Shown here in pieces: positions 38,299-47,167 of a stretch of DNA of 64,000 nucleotides. The notes beneath the pieces were generated by a model. That model had not been told where the DNA came from. It searched no databases and saw only the letters and a list, made by a program, of their open reading frames with translations. Position 1 is the stretch's first letter; every line of letters begins with the position of its first letter. The DNA is from Pseudomonas helvetica. GTDB taxonomy: Bacteria > Pseudomonadota > Gammaproteobacteria > Pseudomonadales > Pseudomonadaceae. The DNA lies in NCBI RefSeq assembly GCF_039908645.1, contig NZ_CP150917.1, positions 4,351,501-4,415,500 of the forward strand. Direction: 5' to 3'. Made by a program: the position numbers and the translations under genes.

Positions 38299-39297
38299 TC
38301 AGACTAATCCATCGCTCTCCGGCAACTCATACGCCGCCGCGACCTTGCCCGGACCACTCAATTTTCCCGGTTTGCCCAGCGTCGGCTCTTTCTCCAGACA
38401 CTCCACCAGGTAATCGATAAACACTCGAAGTTTGGGCGGCAAATAGCGCGTCGGTGAATGTAGCAACCAGGCGCCGCCATGATAGGACGCCAGAAAGGTC
38501 CAGTCCGGCAGGACTTGCACAATCAACCCTTGTTCAAGCGCATGACGCGCCGTGAAGTACGGCAAGCTGCCAATGCCGATATGCTGCAGAACTGCCTCCA
38601 GCCGCACGCCAGTGTGATTAGCGGCGTACCGGCCACGGACACCGACGGTCACTGCTTTGGTACCTTTCTTGAACTTCCAGCGTGCATCGCTCGGTGTTTC
38701 GCCCAGATAGATACAGCTGTGATTGAGCAAGTCATGGGGATGAGTCGGGGTTCCGTGTTCCGCCAGGTATTGCGGGGTCGCGCAGAGTAAATGATCGATG
38801 GTCAATAATTGCCGGCCGACCAGGCCGGCCGGTGGGCGATCCGTAATGCGGATCGCCAGGTCAACATGATCGTCGATCAAATCGATCTGACGATCCTCAA
38901 GCAGCAGCTCTACATCGACTTTGGGATAACGACGCAGAAATTCCGGCATATGCGGATGGATCACGAATCGCCCCACCGCCTTCGGTACGCTGACCCGCAC
39001 CAGCCCTTCAGCTTCATGGGTGAACTGGCCACTGATCTCCATCACTGACCGAGCGGCGCTGACCATTTCCTGACAGCGCTTGAACACCTCTTCGCCACCG
39101 TCGCTCAAACGCAACTTGCGTGTGGTCCGCTGCAACAACCGCGTGGCCAGCGCCTTCTCCAGGCGCGAGATGCTGCGACTCACTGCCGAAGGCGACGAGC
39201 CCAGCTGTCGAGCAGCTTCCGAGAAGCTACCGGTCTCGACAACCTTGACGAAAATCGCCATTTCACCCAGCAACGGCAGCGGTAGATTTATGCTCAC
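38299..39297 (-). CDS. LysR family transcriptional regulator
   Basis: A 332-residue LysR protein. The winged helix-turn-helix covers residues 10-70 ('FVKVVETGSFSEAARQLGSSPSAVSRSISRLEKAL') and the PBP2-like effector domain follows with 'LLLEDRQIDLIDDHVDLAIRI'. This subgroup is close to regulators of small transport and detoxification genes. It is divergent from the AlaX-type gene (90 bp between the starts), which it may control. A diverged REP half lies downstream. Confidence 0.93.
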   Translation of the reverse strand: MSINLPLPLLGEMAIFVKVVETGSFSEAARQLGSSPSAVSRSISRLEKALATRLLQRTTRKLRLSDGGEEVFKRCQEMVSAARSVMEISGQFTHEAEGLVRVSVPKAVGRFVIHPHMPEFLRRYPKVDVELLLEDRQIDLIDDHVDLAIRITDRPPAGLVGRQLLTIDHLLCATPQYLAEHGTPTHPHDLLNHSCIYLGETPSDARWKFKKGTKAVTVGVRGRYAANHTGVRLEAVLQHIGIGSLPYFTARHALEQGLIVQVLPDWTFLASYHGGAWLLHSPTRYLPPKLRVFIDYLVECLEKEPTLGKPGKLSGPGKVAAAYELPESDGLV

Positions 39298-39387
39298 AGC
39301 GCAACAGTCCTTTGATGTTTGAACGGATTATCACGCAATTCCAGCCTTCATATAATAAAAATAGAAACTTTAATAAGGGCATGGAAT

Positions 39388-40014
39388 ATGACGTATCGCC
39401 TCTTTTTCCATAGCGATGATCTCAGCGCCAATGTGGAAGTCCTGGATTGCACGCCCTCCGAGAACGAGTTCGCCGTGGTGCTGCGCGCTACCCTGTTTCA
39501 TCCCCAGGGCGGTGGCCAACCGTGTGATACCGGCTGGATCGGCGAAAGCCAGGTCACGCGGGTCGTGCAAGAGCAGGGTCGTATCGTGCACTACGTCGAC
39601 CGACCGGTAGGCCCGGGCATGACCTCAATCAAGGTCGACGAACAACGCCGTCAACTTAATACCCGCCTGCATTCGGCCGGCCATTTGATCGGGCACTTCC
39701 TCGAAACCAAGGGCTGGACACCAATCAAGGCCCATCATTGGCCGGGCGAAGGCAAGGTCACCTTCACACCCGGTGAAACGTCCCAGGAACTGGAAGCCGA
39801 AACGATCCAGCAAGCCCTCGCCCAGTGGATCGCCACCGATCTGCCACGCCTGACTACGCTGCGCGAAGGTTCGCGTGAAATCGGCTTCGGTGAACTGCCC
39901 GCCTACGGCTGCGGCGGTACCCATGTAAGGCGCCTGCAGGAATTAGGCACAGTCACTATCGCAGCCCTTTCGCAGAAGAAGGGCACGCTTTCGGTCCGCT
40001 ACGAGGTGGGCTGA
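39388..40014 (+). CDS. Alanyl-tRNA editing protein (AlaX family)
   Basis: A free-standing editing domain of 208 residues that hydrolyses mischarged Ser- or Gly-tRNA(Ala). Signatures are 'HPQGGGQPCDTG', the zinc ligands HxxxH in 'LHSAGHLIGH' and Cys/His in 'YGCGGTHV'. All are intact. ATG at 39388 is preceded by AGGG at 9 bases and gives the start 'MTYRLFFHSD'; the longer frame from 39319 is not needed. It is divergent from the LysR gene. Confidence 0.92.
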   Translation: MTYRLFFHSDDLSANVEVLDCTPSENEFAVVLRATLFHPQGGGQPCDTGWIGESQVTRVVQEQGRIVHYVDRPVGPGMTSIKVDEQRRQLNTRLHSAGHLIGHFLETKGWTPIKAHHWPGEGKVTFTPGETSQELEAETIQQALAQWIATDLPRLTTLREGSREIGFGELPAYGCGGTHVRRLQELGTVTIAALSQKKGTLSVRYEVG

Positions 40015-40109
40015 ATCATTCGGCGATGCTGCGCCCACTGCACGACATTGCCTGATGCCAGGCGCCTGCACTCGCAGGCCCAATGACTTTCTATGGATGG
40101 ACCTGACAC

Positions 40110-40487
40110 ATGAAAAAAACCACCTCGCACTCTCCAGAATCCCCAGATGCTCCACCAACCGACACCGTCGATCTGTCCACGTGTTCCAAAAGCACTCCAC
40201 GCCTTGTCAGCGCCCGTCCACGTAATCCAGACCGCCCCGCCCCAATCAGCCACATCTTCACCATCGTCCCGAATATCGACACCGAATCTCTGCTCTGTCA
40301 TGCCAGTGAAACCCTCGCCTCCCTGAACGTCATGACCACCGACCTTGCCGGGGAACTGGAAGGTTCGCGCCGCAACGTAGCGTTGGCCATTCAGCAACTG
40401 GCGGTGCTGGGCGAGTTGTTGATCAATCGAGCGCTAGACAATCTGGACTTACCCGAAGGCATGCTTGAAGTTCCATTAATCAAATAA
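40110..40487 (+). CDS. DUF6124-type small protein, second copy
   Basis: A 125-residue protein with a disordered first half and the conserved core 'IDTESLLCHASETLASLNVMTTDLAGELEG', then 'RRNVALAIQQLAVLGELLINRALDNLDLP'. It is similar to the product at 31152-31526 over about 75 residues. Its 95 bp leader lacks the stem pattern seen before the first copy. It follows the AlaX gene and may be co-transcribed with it. No function is known. Confidence 0.85.
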   Translation: MKKTTSHSPESPDAPPTDTVDLSTCSKSTPRLVSARPRNPDRPAPISHIFTIVPNIDTESLLCHASETLASLNVMTTDLAGELEGSRRNVALAIQQLAVLGELLINRALDNLDLPEGMLEVPLIK

Positions 40488-40572
40488 CGCTAAATGAGGG
40501 ATGGTCCTGACCCTCTTCGACGGGCGCTTGATTCTGTCGATGTGAATCGTGCCCGCTCGGAGACGTCCCCTC

Positions 40573-40662
40573 TGTAGGAGCATGGCTTGCCCGCGATGAA
40601 CGATAATGCGGTTTATCTGGTGGACCGCATTGTGCCCATCGCGGGCAAGCCTTGCTCCTACA
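40573..40662. repeat. REP inverted pair (REPIN)
   Basis: Two 26 bp arms, 40573-40598 and 40637-40662, are inverted copies of the same REP family as at 19607-19698 with one mismatch. An inner stem AATGCGGT/ACCGCATT adds to the cruciform. Confidence 0.92.
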
Positions 40663-40675
40663 AGGGCCGGGGGCG

Positions 40676-41440
40676 TTACTTGAGGTTGCCGCTGAGGAAC
40701 TGCTTCAGGCGTTCGCTCTTCGGGTTACCCAGCACGTCTTCAGGCGCGCCCTCTTCCTCAACCCGCCCCTGATGCAGGAACAGCACCTGATTCGAGACTT
40801 TACGGGCGAAGCTCATTTCGTGGGTCACCATGATCATGGTCCGGCCTTCTTCGGCCAGGCCCTGGATCACTTTTAGCACTTCGCCCACCAGTTCCGGGTC
40901 CAGCGCCGAGGTCGGTTCGTCGAACAGCATGACTTCCGGCTCCATCGCCAGTGCGCGGGCAATCGCTACCCGCTGCTGCTGACCGCCGGACAGGAACGCC
41001 GGGTACTGATCCGCCACGCGAGCCGGCAGGCCGACCTTGTCCAGATAACGCCGGGCGCGATCTTCGGCGTCTTTCTTGCTGACACCCAACACCCGGCGCG
41101 GGGCCATGGTGATGTTTTCCAGCACGGTCATGTGGCCCCACAGGTTGAAGTGCTGGAACACCATCGCCAGACGGGTGCGCAGTCGTTGCAGCTCGGCATC
41201 GTCGGCCACGTGCATGCCATGGTGATCCTTGACCATCCGGATCTGCTTGCCGTCCAGGCTCATCGCGCCGTCGTTGGGTGTTTCAAGAAAGTTGATGCAG
41301 CGCAGAAAGGTGCTTTTGCCCGAGCCGCTGGCGCCGATCAGGCTGATCACGTCACCGGTTTTGGCTTTCAGGGAAACGCCCTTGAGCACTTCGTGGCTAC
41401 CGTAGCTCTTGTGTAGTTCTTCAACAGTCAATTTGTACAT
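40676..41440 (-). CDS. hisP: Amino acid ABC transporter ATP-binding protein (HisP/AotP type)
   Basis: A 254-residue ATPase of the polar amino acid uptake family: Walker A '[15 protein letters not shown]', signature '[16 protein letters not shown]', Walker B '[14 protein letters not shown]'. SGGQQQR and the insertion '[17 protein letters not shown]' fit HisP of histidine/basic amino acid systems. ATG at 41440 gives the conserved '[14 protein letters not shown]'. It is the last gene of a leftward four-gene operon. The choice between histidine and arginine/ornithine is not certain; the HutC-like site upstream supports histidine. Confidence 0.88.
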   Translation of the reverse strand: MYKLTVEELHKSYGSHEVLKGVSLKAKTGDVISLIGASGSGKSTFLRCINFLETPNDGAMSLDGKQIRMVKDHHGMHVADDAELQRLRTRLAMVFQHFNLWGHMTVLENITMAPRRVLGVSKKDAEDRARRYLDKVGLPARVADQYPAFLSGGQQQRVAIARALAMEPEVMLFDEPTSALDPELVGEVLKVIQGLAEEGRTMIMVTHEMSFARKVSNQVLFLHQGRVEEEGAPEDVLGNPKSERLKQFLSGNLK

Positions 41441-41543
41441 GTGCGCAAGCATCCTCTAAGGGAAAATGGGTCGCCGCTGCGTAGACGTCGCAAGCGGCGA
41501 CAAAGCCCGTGGCCTGATGAGTGGCCGTACAGAGCGCTAAGTC

Positions 41544-42254
41544 CTAGTGAGCCGGGCCCAGAAAAGCCAGCCAGCGACGTTCGGCAATGCGGAACAGTCC
41601 GACCAGCGCAAAGGTCACCAACAGGTAGATCAGCGCGGTAATGCCGAACGATTGAAAGGTCAAAAAGGTCGCCGAGTTGGCGTCGCGAGCCACTTTCAAA
41701 ATGTCCGGGACGGTGGCGGTGAAGGCCACGGTGGTCGAGTGCAGCATCAGGATCACTTCGTTGCTGTAGTACGGCAACGAGCGACGCAGGGCCGATGGCA
41801 TGATCACGTAGGCGTACAACTTCCAGCCCGTCAGACCGTAGGCCTTGGCGGCTTCGACTTCACCGTGGTTCATGCTGCGAATCGCTCCGGCGAAAATCTC
41901 CGTGGTGTAGGCGCAGGTGTTCAGGGCAAAGGCTAAGATGGTGCAGTTCATCGCATCGCGAAAGAACGCATCGAGCAGCGGCTGCGCACGGACCGCGGCC
42001 AGGCTGTAGATCCCGGTGTAGCAAATCAGCAACTGGATATACAGCGGCGTACCGCGAAACAGGTAGGTGTAGAACTGCACCGGCCAGCGTACGTAAAGTT
42101 TGTTGGAAACCCGGGCAATCGACAGTGGAACCGACACCAAGAAACCGATGAAGATCGAGGCGCTGAGCAGCCACAACGTCATGGCCAGGCCAGTGATGTG
42201 GTAACCGTCGCTATAGAGGAAGGGCTTCCAGTAGTCCTGCAGTAATTCGATCAT
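41544..42254 (-). CDS. hisM: Amino acid ABC transporter permease (HisM/AotM type)
   Basis: A 236-residue permease with five hydrophobic segments and the polar amino acid permease loop 'EVEAAKAYGLTGWKLYAYVIMPSALRRSLP'. It forms the channel with HisQ. It overlaps hisQ by 4 nt (ATGA). The 103 bp between hisM and hisP carry no strong terminator. Confidence 0.9.
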   Translation of the reverse strand: MIELLQDYWKPFLYSDGYHITGLAMTLWLLSASIFIGFLVSVPLSIARVSNKLYVRWPVQFYTYLFRGTPLYIQLLICYTGIYSLAAVRAQPLLDAFFRDAMNCTILAFALNTCAYTTEIFAGAIRSMNHGEVEAAKAYGLTGWKLYAYVIMPSALRRSLPYYSNEVILMLHSTTVAFTATVPDILKVARDANSATFLTFQSFGITALIYLLVTFALVGLFRIAERRWLAFLGPAH

Positions 42255-42979
42255 CGTACAGCCTCCCGGGAACCTGCCGCGTAATGCCGTTCGAGCCAGC
42301 GCAGGACATAGTTCGATGCGCTGGTGATCACCAGATAGATCAGCGCCGCCAACACCAGAAAAAAGAACAGTTGATAGGAGCTTTTACCGGCGTCCTGAGC
42401 AGCCTTGACCAGGTCCGCCAGGCCGATGATCGACACCAGCGCGGTGGCCTTGAGGATCACCATCCAGTTATTGCCGATGCCCGGCAGGGCGAAGCGCATC
42501 ATTTGCGGGAACACCACGAAGCGAAAGCGCTGGGCACGGCTCAAGCCATAGGCCGTGGCGGCTTCCATCTGTCCGCGGGGCACAGCTAGGATCGCGCCGC
42601 GAAAGGTCTCGGTGAAGTACGCGCCGTAGATGAAACCCAGGGTGATGATCCCGGCGGCGAATGGATTGATCTCGATGTATTCCCAGCCCAGCGCCTCGGT
42701 GAAACTGGTCAACCAGGTTTGCAGGCTGTAGAAAATCAGCAGCATCAGCACCAGGTCCGGCACGCCGCGAATCAGCGTGGTGTAGAGCTGGGCCGGAATC
42801 CGCAACAGTTTGACGCTGGACAGTTTGGCACTGGCGCCGATCAGGCCGAGCAGAACGCTCAACAGCAGCGACAGTATCGATAGCTTGACGGTCATCCAGG
42901 AGCCTTCCAGCAACAGAGGGCCGAACCCCTTCAAGCTGAATCCGGAGAGCCCGAGTGTCTGCAAAAGTGCTTCGAACAT
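42251..42979 (-). CDS. hisQ: Amino acid ABC transporter permease (HisQ/AotQ type)
   Basis: A 242-residue permease, homologous to HisM, with 'QMEAATAYGLSRAQRFRFVVFPQMMRFALP' as the EAA loop that contacts the ATPase. The first gene after the binding protein, it is preceded by an intrinsic terminator that would reduce its expression relative to hisJ. Confidence 0.9.
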   Translation of the reverse strand: MFEALLQTLGLSGFSLKGFGPLLLEGSWMTVKLSILSLLLSVLLGLIGASAKLSSVKLLRIPAQLYTTLIRGVPDLVLMLLIFYSLQTWLTSFTEALGWEYIEINPFAAGIITLGFIYGAYFTETFRGAILAVPRGQMEAATAYGLSRAQRFRFVVFPQMMRFALPGIGNNWMVILKATALVSIIGLADLVKAAQDAGKSSYQLFFFLVLAALIYLVITSASNYVLRWLERHYAAGSREAVR

Positions 42980-43000
42980 AATTCAGGAACCTATCGCGAT

Positions 43001-43027
43001 AAAAAAGCGCCCGTCCCGAGGACGGGC
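43001..43027 (-). terminator. Attenuating terminator between hisJ and hisQ
   Basis: On the minus strand the arms GCCCGTCC and GGACGGGC (43009-43027) with a three-base loop are followed by GCTTTTTT. It lies just after the hisJ stop and allows only partial read-through to the permease genes. Confidence 0.85.
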
Positions 43028-43036
43028 ACCGGGGCC

Positions 43037-43816
43037 TTACTTGCCGCTGTAGAGACTCAAATCACCGAAGTGTTTCTTCTGGATCGAGTCGTAGGTGCCG
43101 TCATCGTGGATCGCCTTGATGCCTTTATCGAGAAGGGCCTTGAGCTCGGTGTTGCCTTTGGCGATACCCACCGCTGTTTTAGCGGGCAACAACTCGCTGT
43201 CGATCGGCTGGCTGACCTCGTAATCAGCCCCTTGCGGCGACTTCAAAAAGCTCAGCTTGGCTTGCAGCATGTCCTGGATCGTGGCGTCGAGGCGACCGGA
43301 CATCAAGTCCGCGTAAACCTGGTCCTGGTTGGCGTAGGCCTTGGTTTCTACCCCGGCTTTGTCCAGTACGGCCTTGGCGTAGGCTTCCTGAATGGTGCCT
43401 TGCTCGTAGCCGACTTTTTTACCCTTGAGCGAGGCTACGTCAGAAACGCTGGAGCCTTTCTTGTAGACCAGAGCGGTCGGGCCGGAGAACAGCTCGCTGG
43501 AGAAGTCGATGACTTTCTCACGGGCCGGGGTCACGGTCATGGAAGAGATTACGCCGTCGAATTTGTTGGCCTTCAGGCCTGGAATCGTGCCGTCGAAATC
43601 GCTCTCGACCCATTTGCACTTGACCTTCAGCTCGGCGCAGATCGCGTTACCCAGATCGATGTCGAAGCCCACCAGGCTGCCGTCGGCCGCTTTGGACTCG
43701 AACGGAGCGTAGGAAGGATCAACGCCAAAACGCAGCTCTTTGTACTCTTTGGCGGTGGCTACGCCTGCGGCCATGCACAGTGTCAAAGCAGAAAGGGTCA
43801 GCAATGTTCTTTTCAT
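43037..43816 (-). CDS. hisJ: Periplasmic basic amino acid-binding protein (HisJ/AotJ type)
   Basis: A 259-residue binding protein. A signal peptide of about 22 residues ends 'AAGVATA|KEYKELRFGV'. 'GFDIDLGNAICAELKVKCKWVESDFDGTIPGL' and 'VISSMTVTPAREKVIDFS' are the classic ligand pocket of lysine/arginine/ornithine/histidine-binding proteins. ATG at 43816 follows AGGA at nine bases and begins 'MKRTLL'. It heads the operon; a palindrome 154 bp upstream is a candidate operator. Confidence 0.92.
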   Translation of the reverse strand: MKRTLLTLSALTLCMAAGVATAKEYKELRFGVDPSYAPFESKAADGSLVGFDIDLGNAICAELKVKCKWVESDFDGTIPGLKANKFDGVISSMTVTPAREKVIDFSSELFSGPTALVYKKGSSVSDVASLKGKKVGYEQGTIQEAYAKAVLDKAGVETKAYANQDQVYADLMSGRLDATIQDMLQAKLSFLKSPQGADYEVSQPIDSELLPAKTAVGIAKGNTELKALLDKGIKAIHDDGTYDSIQKKHFGDLSLYSGK

Positions 43817-43969
43817 TATTATCAATTCCTAAAACCATTACGGGCGCTTGTGGCGCATGGGTGCTGCTACTGGAATGCGTGTGACGCTGTAAACCTGAAC
43901 CTCAAGTACGTGCTTTAAAGCCATCTTGTGCGTCAGCACCTTCGGGTACCTCTTACGCACACACACTTA

Positions 43970-43983
43970 CTTGTACATACAAG
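43970..43983. promoter_or_regulatory. HutC-like palindromic operator upstream of hisJ
   Basis: CTTGTACATACAAG is an almost perfect dyad (CTTGTA/TACAAG on the minus strand as CTTGTATGTACAAG). From memory, HutC (GntR family) of Pseudomonas binds CTTGTAT(A/G)TACAAG in the histidine utilisation promoters. Placed 154 bp upstream of the hisJ start, it suggests control of histidine uptake by urocanate. Confidence 0.55.
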
Positions 43984-44395
43984 CATATGCAATCAACCAG
44001 CCAACTCGCTGAACGGCCGCTGAAGAAAACTTTTTAAGCAACAGGAAGGCGTCTGGAACGGGCCTTTGGGAATGATCAAAAAAATCTTGAGGGTGGCCGA
44101 GCCGCTTTCGTGAATGTTACCGGAGCCACGTTTTTGCGTCGTATTGGTGCACCCGGTAACAATTTGAAAGGGCACATTGCGTGTGGAAATACCCCGTCAT
44201 GGGGCCAACTCGCGGGTGAGAGCACAACTCGAAAAACAGCAACGCGCCCACATTCGCACAGAAGTTTTTCTTCTAAACAATGGCGCTTTGCCTCGGTTGA
44301 ACTACCTTCAAGCAAAGAGCAAATCATACGGTTTTGAGTTGTCCACGTTTTGTTCAGCGATCAGATAGCGAATTGGCAGAAGGAGATACCTCACT

Positions 44396-44653
44396 ATGAT
44401 CCTGGCTGGCGTTTTTCTGCTTTGTGGCCTGATTGCCAGTTGTTTTTTGGGGGAACCACGTCGGCTGACAGCCCTGTTTATAGCCACTGTTGCTGTCGAG
44501 CCTGGGCATATCGCTCCGGTCGGTAGCCTGTGCGAACCAAACAAGGTTGGCAAAAAACCTCGAGTGTCCCGAGCCCAGGTATCTGGATCACTAACGACAG
44601 TTTTAGCGCAGGTCGCTCGCAGGTCAGTCAGACCCGTGTATTGCACCTGCTAG
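44396..44653 (+). CDS. Possible small protein of unknown function
   Basis: An 85-codon frame with a strong ribosome binding site (AAGGAGATACC, spacing about 10) and a hydrophobic N-terminus 'ILAGVFLLCGLIASCFLG'. No family is recognised and the second half has no notable pattern. It lies alone between hisJ and rcpA, in a 970 bp gap otherwise without genes. It could be a small membrane protein of the Tad locus, or chance. Confidence 0.3.
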   Translation: MILAGVFLLCGLIASCFLGEPRRLTALFIATVAVEPGHIAPVGSLCEPNKVGKKPRVSRAQVSGSLTTVLAQVARRSVRPVYCTC

Positions 44654-44675
44654 CGCGCAGCACCCAGCAATATTG

Positions 44676-44704
44676 CCAGGACCACTAATGGTTAGTGGTC
44701 TGGT
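44676..44704. promoter_or_regulatory. Dyad element upstream of rcpA
   Basis: GGACCACTAA and TTAGTGGTC-type arms around TGG form a near-perfect palindrome about 90 bp before the rcpA start. There is no T-tract, so an operator is more likely than a terminator. The binding protein is unknown; the AraC-type regulator at 58007 is one candidate. Confidence 0.45.
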
Positions 44705-44791
44705 GAAGTGGAGGGCCGGCCCGGGCGCCTTAATGCGATCCAGGGTAACCAGGTTAGCCCGCAGATGGCCTATTCAGCGAGGATGCACTTA

Positions 44792-46033
44792 ATGAGCTAT
44801 CGTACCGTGCCCGCTTTCAAACGAATTATCCATGGCCTGTTGTGGATGGGCCTTGGTGTGGATGCGGCTCAGGCCGCGGCGAACAATTGCTCGCAACTGG
44901 CCAGTCTGCCCGCCGTGTTCGAGGTCGGCCAAGGGCTTCAGGATGAGTTGCGCATGCCAGTCCCGATCAAGCAACTGGCAGTGGGCGACCCGAAGGTTGC
45001 CGACGTGCAAACCAGCAGCAGCAACTCCTTTATCCTCACGGGTGTAGCGCCCGGCGCCACCAGCCTGATGGTCTGGACCGCCTGCTCGCCCACGCCGCGC
45101 CAAAGCATGGTGTTCGTCAAAGGCAGGGCCACCGCAGCGCTGACCAGCGTGTCGACGGTGCCTTCTGCAGACCCGCTGTTGCCGAGCCAGGTGCAGACCG
45201 ATATTCGCTTCGTCGAAGTCAGCCGCACCAAGTTGAAAGAGGCCAGCACGTCGATCTTCGGCAAGAGCGGCAATTTTCTGTTCGGCTCGCCGGGCTCTGT
45301 ACCCGGGGTGACCGTAACCCCCGGCCACATTGGTAATCTGGCGCCAAACATCCCGCTCAATAACGACACGTTCAATATCGGCTTTGGCGGCGGCAATGTG
45401 CTGGGGATGATCAATGCGCTGGAAGGCAGTGGCTTTGCCTATACCCTGGCGCGGCCGAGCCTTGTAGCACTCAGCGGACAAAGTGCGAGCTTCCTGGCCG
45501 GTGGTGAAGTGCCGATCCCGGTGCCCAGCTCAGGCAGCGACAACATCTCCATCGAGTACAAGGAATTCGGTGTCCGCCTGACCCTGACCCCAACCATCAT
45601 CGACAAAGGACGCATTGCCCTGAAGGTGGCACCCGAGGTCAGCGAGCTGGACTTCACCAAGGCCATACAGATCGCCGGCACCGTGGTCCCGGCATTTACC
45701 GTGCGCCGTACCGATACCAGCATTTCCCTGGCCGATGGCGAAAGCTTCGTCATCAGCGGCCTGATCAGCACCAGCAACAGCTCCCAGGTGAACAAGTTTC
45801 CAGGACTGGGCGATATCCCGATTCTCGGCGCGTTCTTTCGCAATAACAGCATCAACCGTGAAGAGCGCGAGCTGCTGATGATCGTCACCCCGCACCTGGT
45901 TCAACCGTTGGCAGTCAACGCAAAACTGCCGTCATTGCCAGGTGAGCAACTGCGCAATTACGACCCGAACTTCTACCGCATGTACTTCCTCGACAACGGT
46001 GACTTCGACAGCCGCATGGGGCTCTCGCAATGA
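44792..46033 (+). CDS. rcpA: Tad pilus secretin RcpA/CpaC
   Basis: The outer-membrane channel of the Flp pilus, 413 residues. A signal peptide ends about residue 28 ('GLGVDAAQAA'). The pilus N0-like domain follows ('LPAVFEVGQGLQDELRMPVPIKQLAVGDPKVADV'), then the secretin domain with 'VRLTLTPTIIDKGRIALKVAPEVSELD' and 'GLGDIPILGAFFRNNSINREERELLMIVTPHLV'. ATG at 44792 has GAGG at nine bases. It heads the rightward part of the Tad locus, away from rcpC, unlike P. aeruginosa. Confidence 0.93.
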   Translation: MSYRTVPAFKRIIHGLLWMGLGVDAAQAAANNCSQLASLPAVFEVGQGLQDELRMPVPIKQLAVGDPKVADVQTSSSNSFILTGVAPGATSLMVWTACSPTPRQSMVFVKGRATAALTSVSTVPSADPLLPSQVQTDIRFVEVSRTKLKEASTSIFGKSGNFLFGSPGSVPGVTVTPGHIGNLAPNIPLNNDTFNIGFGGGNVLGMINALEGSGFAYTLARPSLVALSGQSASFLAGGEVPIPVPSSGSDNISIEYKEFGVRLTLTPTIIDKGRIALKVAPEVSELDFTKAIQIAGTVVPAFTVRRTDTSISLADGESFVISGLISTSNSSQVNKFPGLGDIPILGAFFRNNSINREERELLMIVTPHLVQPLAVNAKLPSLPGEQLRNYDPNFYRMYFLDNGDFDSRMGLSQ

Positions 46034-46068
46034 GCCTGGTTCAAGGTGTTGTAACCAGAGGACACTCA

Positions 46069-46779
46069 ATGAAAGCGGTCATAGCAATAGCGGCGACGGT
46101 GATGCTCGCAGGGTGTGCCACCAATGGCCTGTCTTCGCGACCGAGTAGTTGCTCGAGCCCAAGCTCCGATCAGCAGTTGTCGCTGAACCTGGCCGACGAC
46201 ATGACCAACGATAGCCGTTTGTACGCCAGCTTGGCGAATCTGGAAGGGCTGCCTGATGACCTGCCGCAGGTTCGCCTGCGCAAGGCTCGAGTACTGCGCC
46301 TGCTGGGCCGTAACGAGGCCGAACCGTTGTACAAGAGTCTGCTCGGTACATGCCTGGCCGCTGAAGGCGAGCATGGTCTGGGCCAGATAGCCGTGGCCAG
46401 AAATGATAATGCGGCCGCGGTCGATCACCTGGAACGTGCGATGAGGATGGCCCCTACCGACGACAAAATCCGCAATGACCTGGGGGTCGTCTACCTCAAC
46501 CAGCGTCGGCCCAATGAGGCACGCTTTCAGTTTATGACCGCCATGGAACTCAAGCCGTCGGACTCGCTGGCGGCACTCAATTTGGTGACGCTGCTGATCT
46601 ATCAGGACAACTGGAAGCAGGCTGCCGAACTCGCAAACCGCGCCAGCCTGAGCCCCAAGCAAGTCTCGGATGCTCAAGCTCGCGCGGAAAGACTCAAGGC
46701 CCCGGCCAAAAAAGTGGTGGCTACCGAGGGTAAAGGCATGACAGAGGTAGTCAATGCCTCAGCCAATGCGATCAAGTAG
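46069..46779 (+). CDS. tadD: TPR lipoprotein TadD
   Basis: A 236-residue lipoprotein: the lipobox 'VMLAGCATNG' places the acylated Cys at residue 17. Three or so TPR units lie between residues 80 and 190 ('LGQIAVARNDNAAAVDHLERAMRMAPTDD', 'GVVYLNQRRPNEARFQFMTAMELKPSDS'). TadD is a pilotin-like partner of the secretin. ATG at 46069 follows AGAGGACA; an upstream in-frame ATG (46030) overlaps the rcpA stop but lacks a lipoprotein start. Confidence 0.88.
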   Translation: MKAVIAIAATVMLAGCATNGLSSRPSSCSSPSSDQQLSLNLADDMTNDSRLYASLANLEGLPDDLPQVRLRKARVLRLLGRNEAEPLYKSLLGTCLAAEGEHGLGQIAVARNDNAAAVDHLERAMRMAPTDDKIRNDLGVVYLNQRRPNEARFQFMTAMELKPSDSLAALNLVTLLIYQDNWKQAAELANRASLSPKQVSDAQARAERLKAPAKKVVATEGKGMTEVVNASANAIK

Positions 46780-46798
46780 ACAAGACGAGGAGTCGCAA

Positions 46799-47071
46799 AT
46801 GAATACCAAGAGGCTGTTGATAGTGTGCATGGCTTGCCTGTCCACGACCGCCTGGGCTATTGAGCCTGGGCCCTCTTCGGTGCCGCAACAAGGCACGGAA
46901 CAATGGATGCAACTACAGATTCGCGGCGTAGTGGCGTCCCCTCGACTGCAGAGCGTTTCGGCCACCGAACGTGACCTTTCCATGCAACGCTGGCTGGATA
47001 GCTTCACCCACCCGATTCCTGAACATTTTGACCAGAAGGCAGCGGGTAGCATGAGCAACGGCGGCAAATGA
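46799..47071 (+). CDS. DUF3613 exported protein of the Tad locus
   Basis: A 90-residue protein with a signal peptide ending near residue 20 ('CLSTTAWA'), then 'TEQWMQLQIRGVVASPRLQSVSATERDLSMQRWLDSFTHPIPEHF'. This corresponds to DUF3613, from memory a small periplasmic protein found in Tad clusters. Its job is unknown. GAGGAG lies before the ATG at 46799. It ends the rightward Tad operon. Confidence 0.8.
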   Translation: MNTKRLLIVCMACLSTTAWAIEPGPSSVPQQGTEQWMQLQIRGVVASPRLQSVSATERDLSMQRWLDSFTHPIPEHFDQKAAGSMSNGGK

Positions 47072-47167
47072 GCCACGTCAGTGGGCGATCAGCCTCTGGC
47101 GTAGTCCAGCGTTACCTGGCAAGAACGTCGGGGCCAAGAACGTGCGTGGTTAAACGAATAAAAGGAT

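Noticed and set aside
44110..44337. A 75-codon frame in the hisJ-rcpA gap
   Set aside because: It starts at GTG without a ribosome binding site and shows no conserved or hydrophobic pattern.
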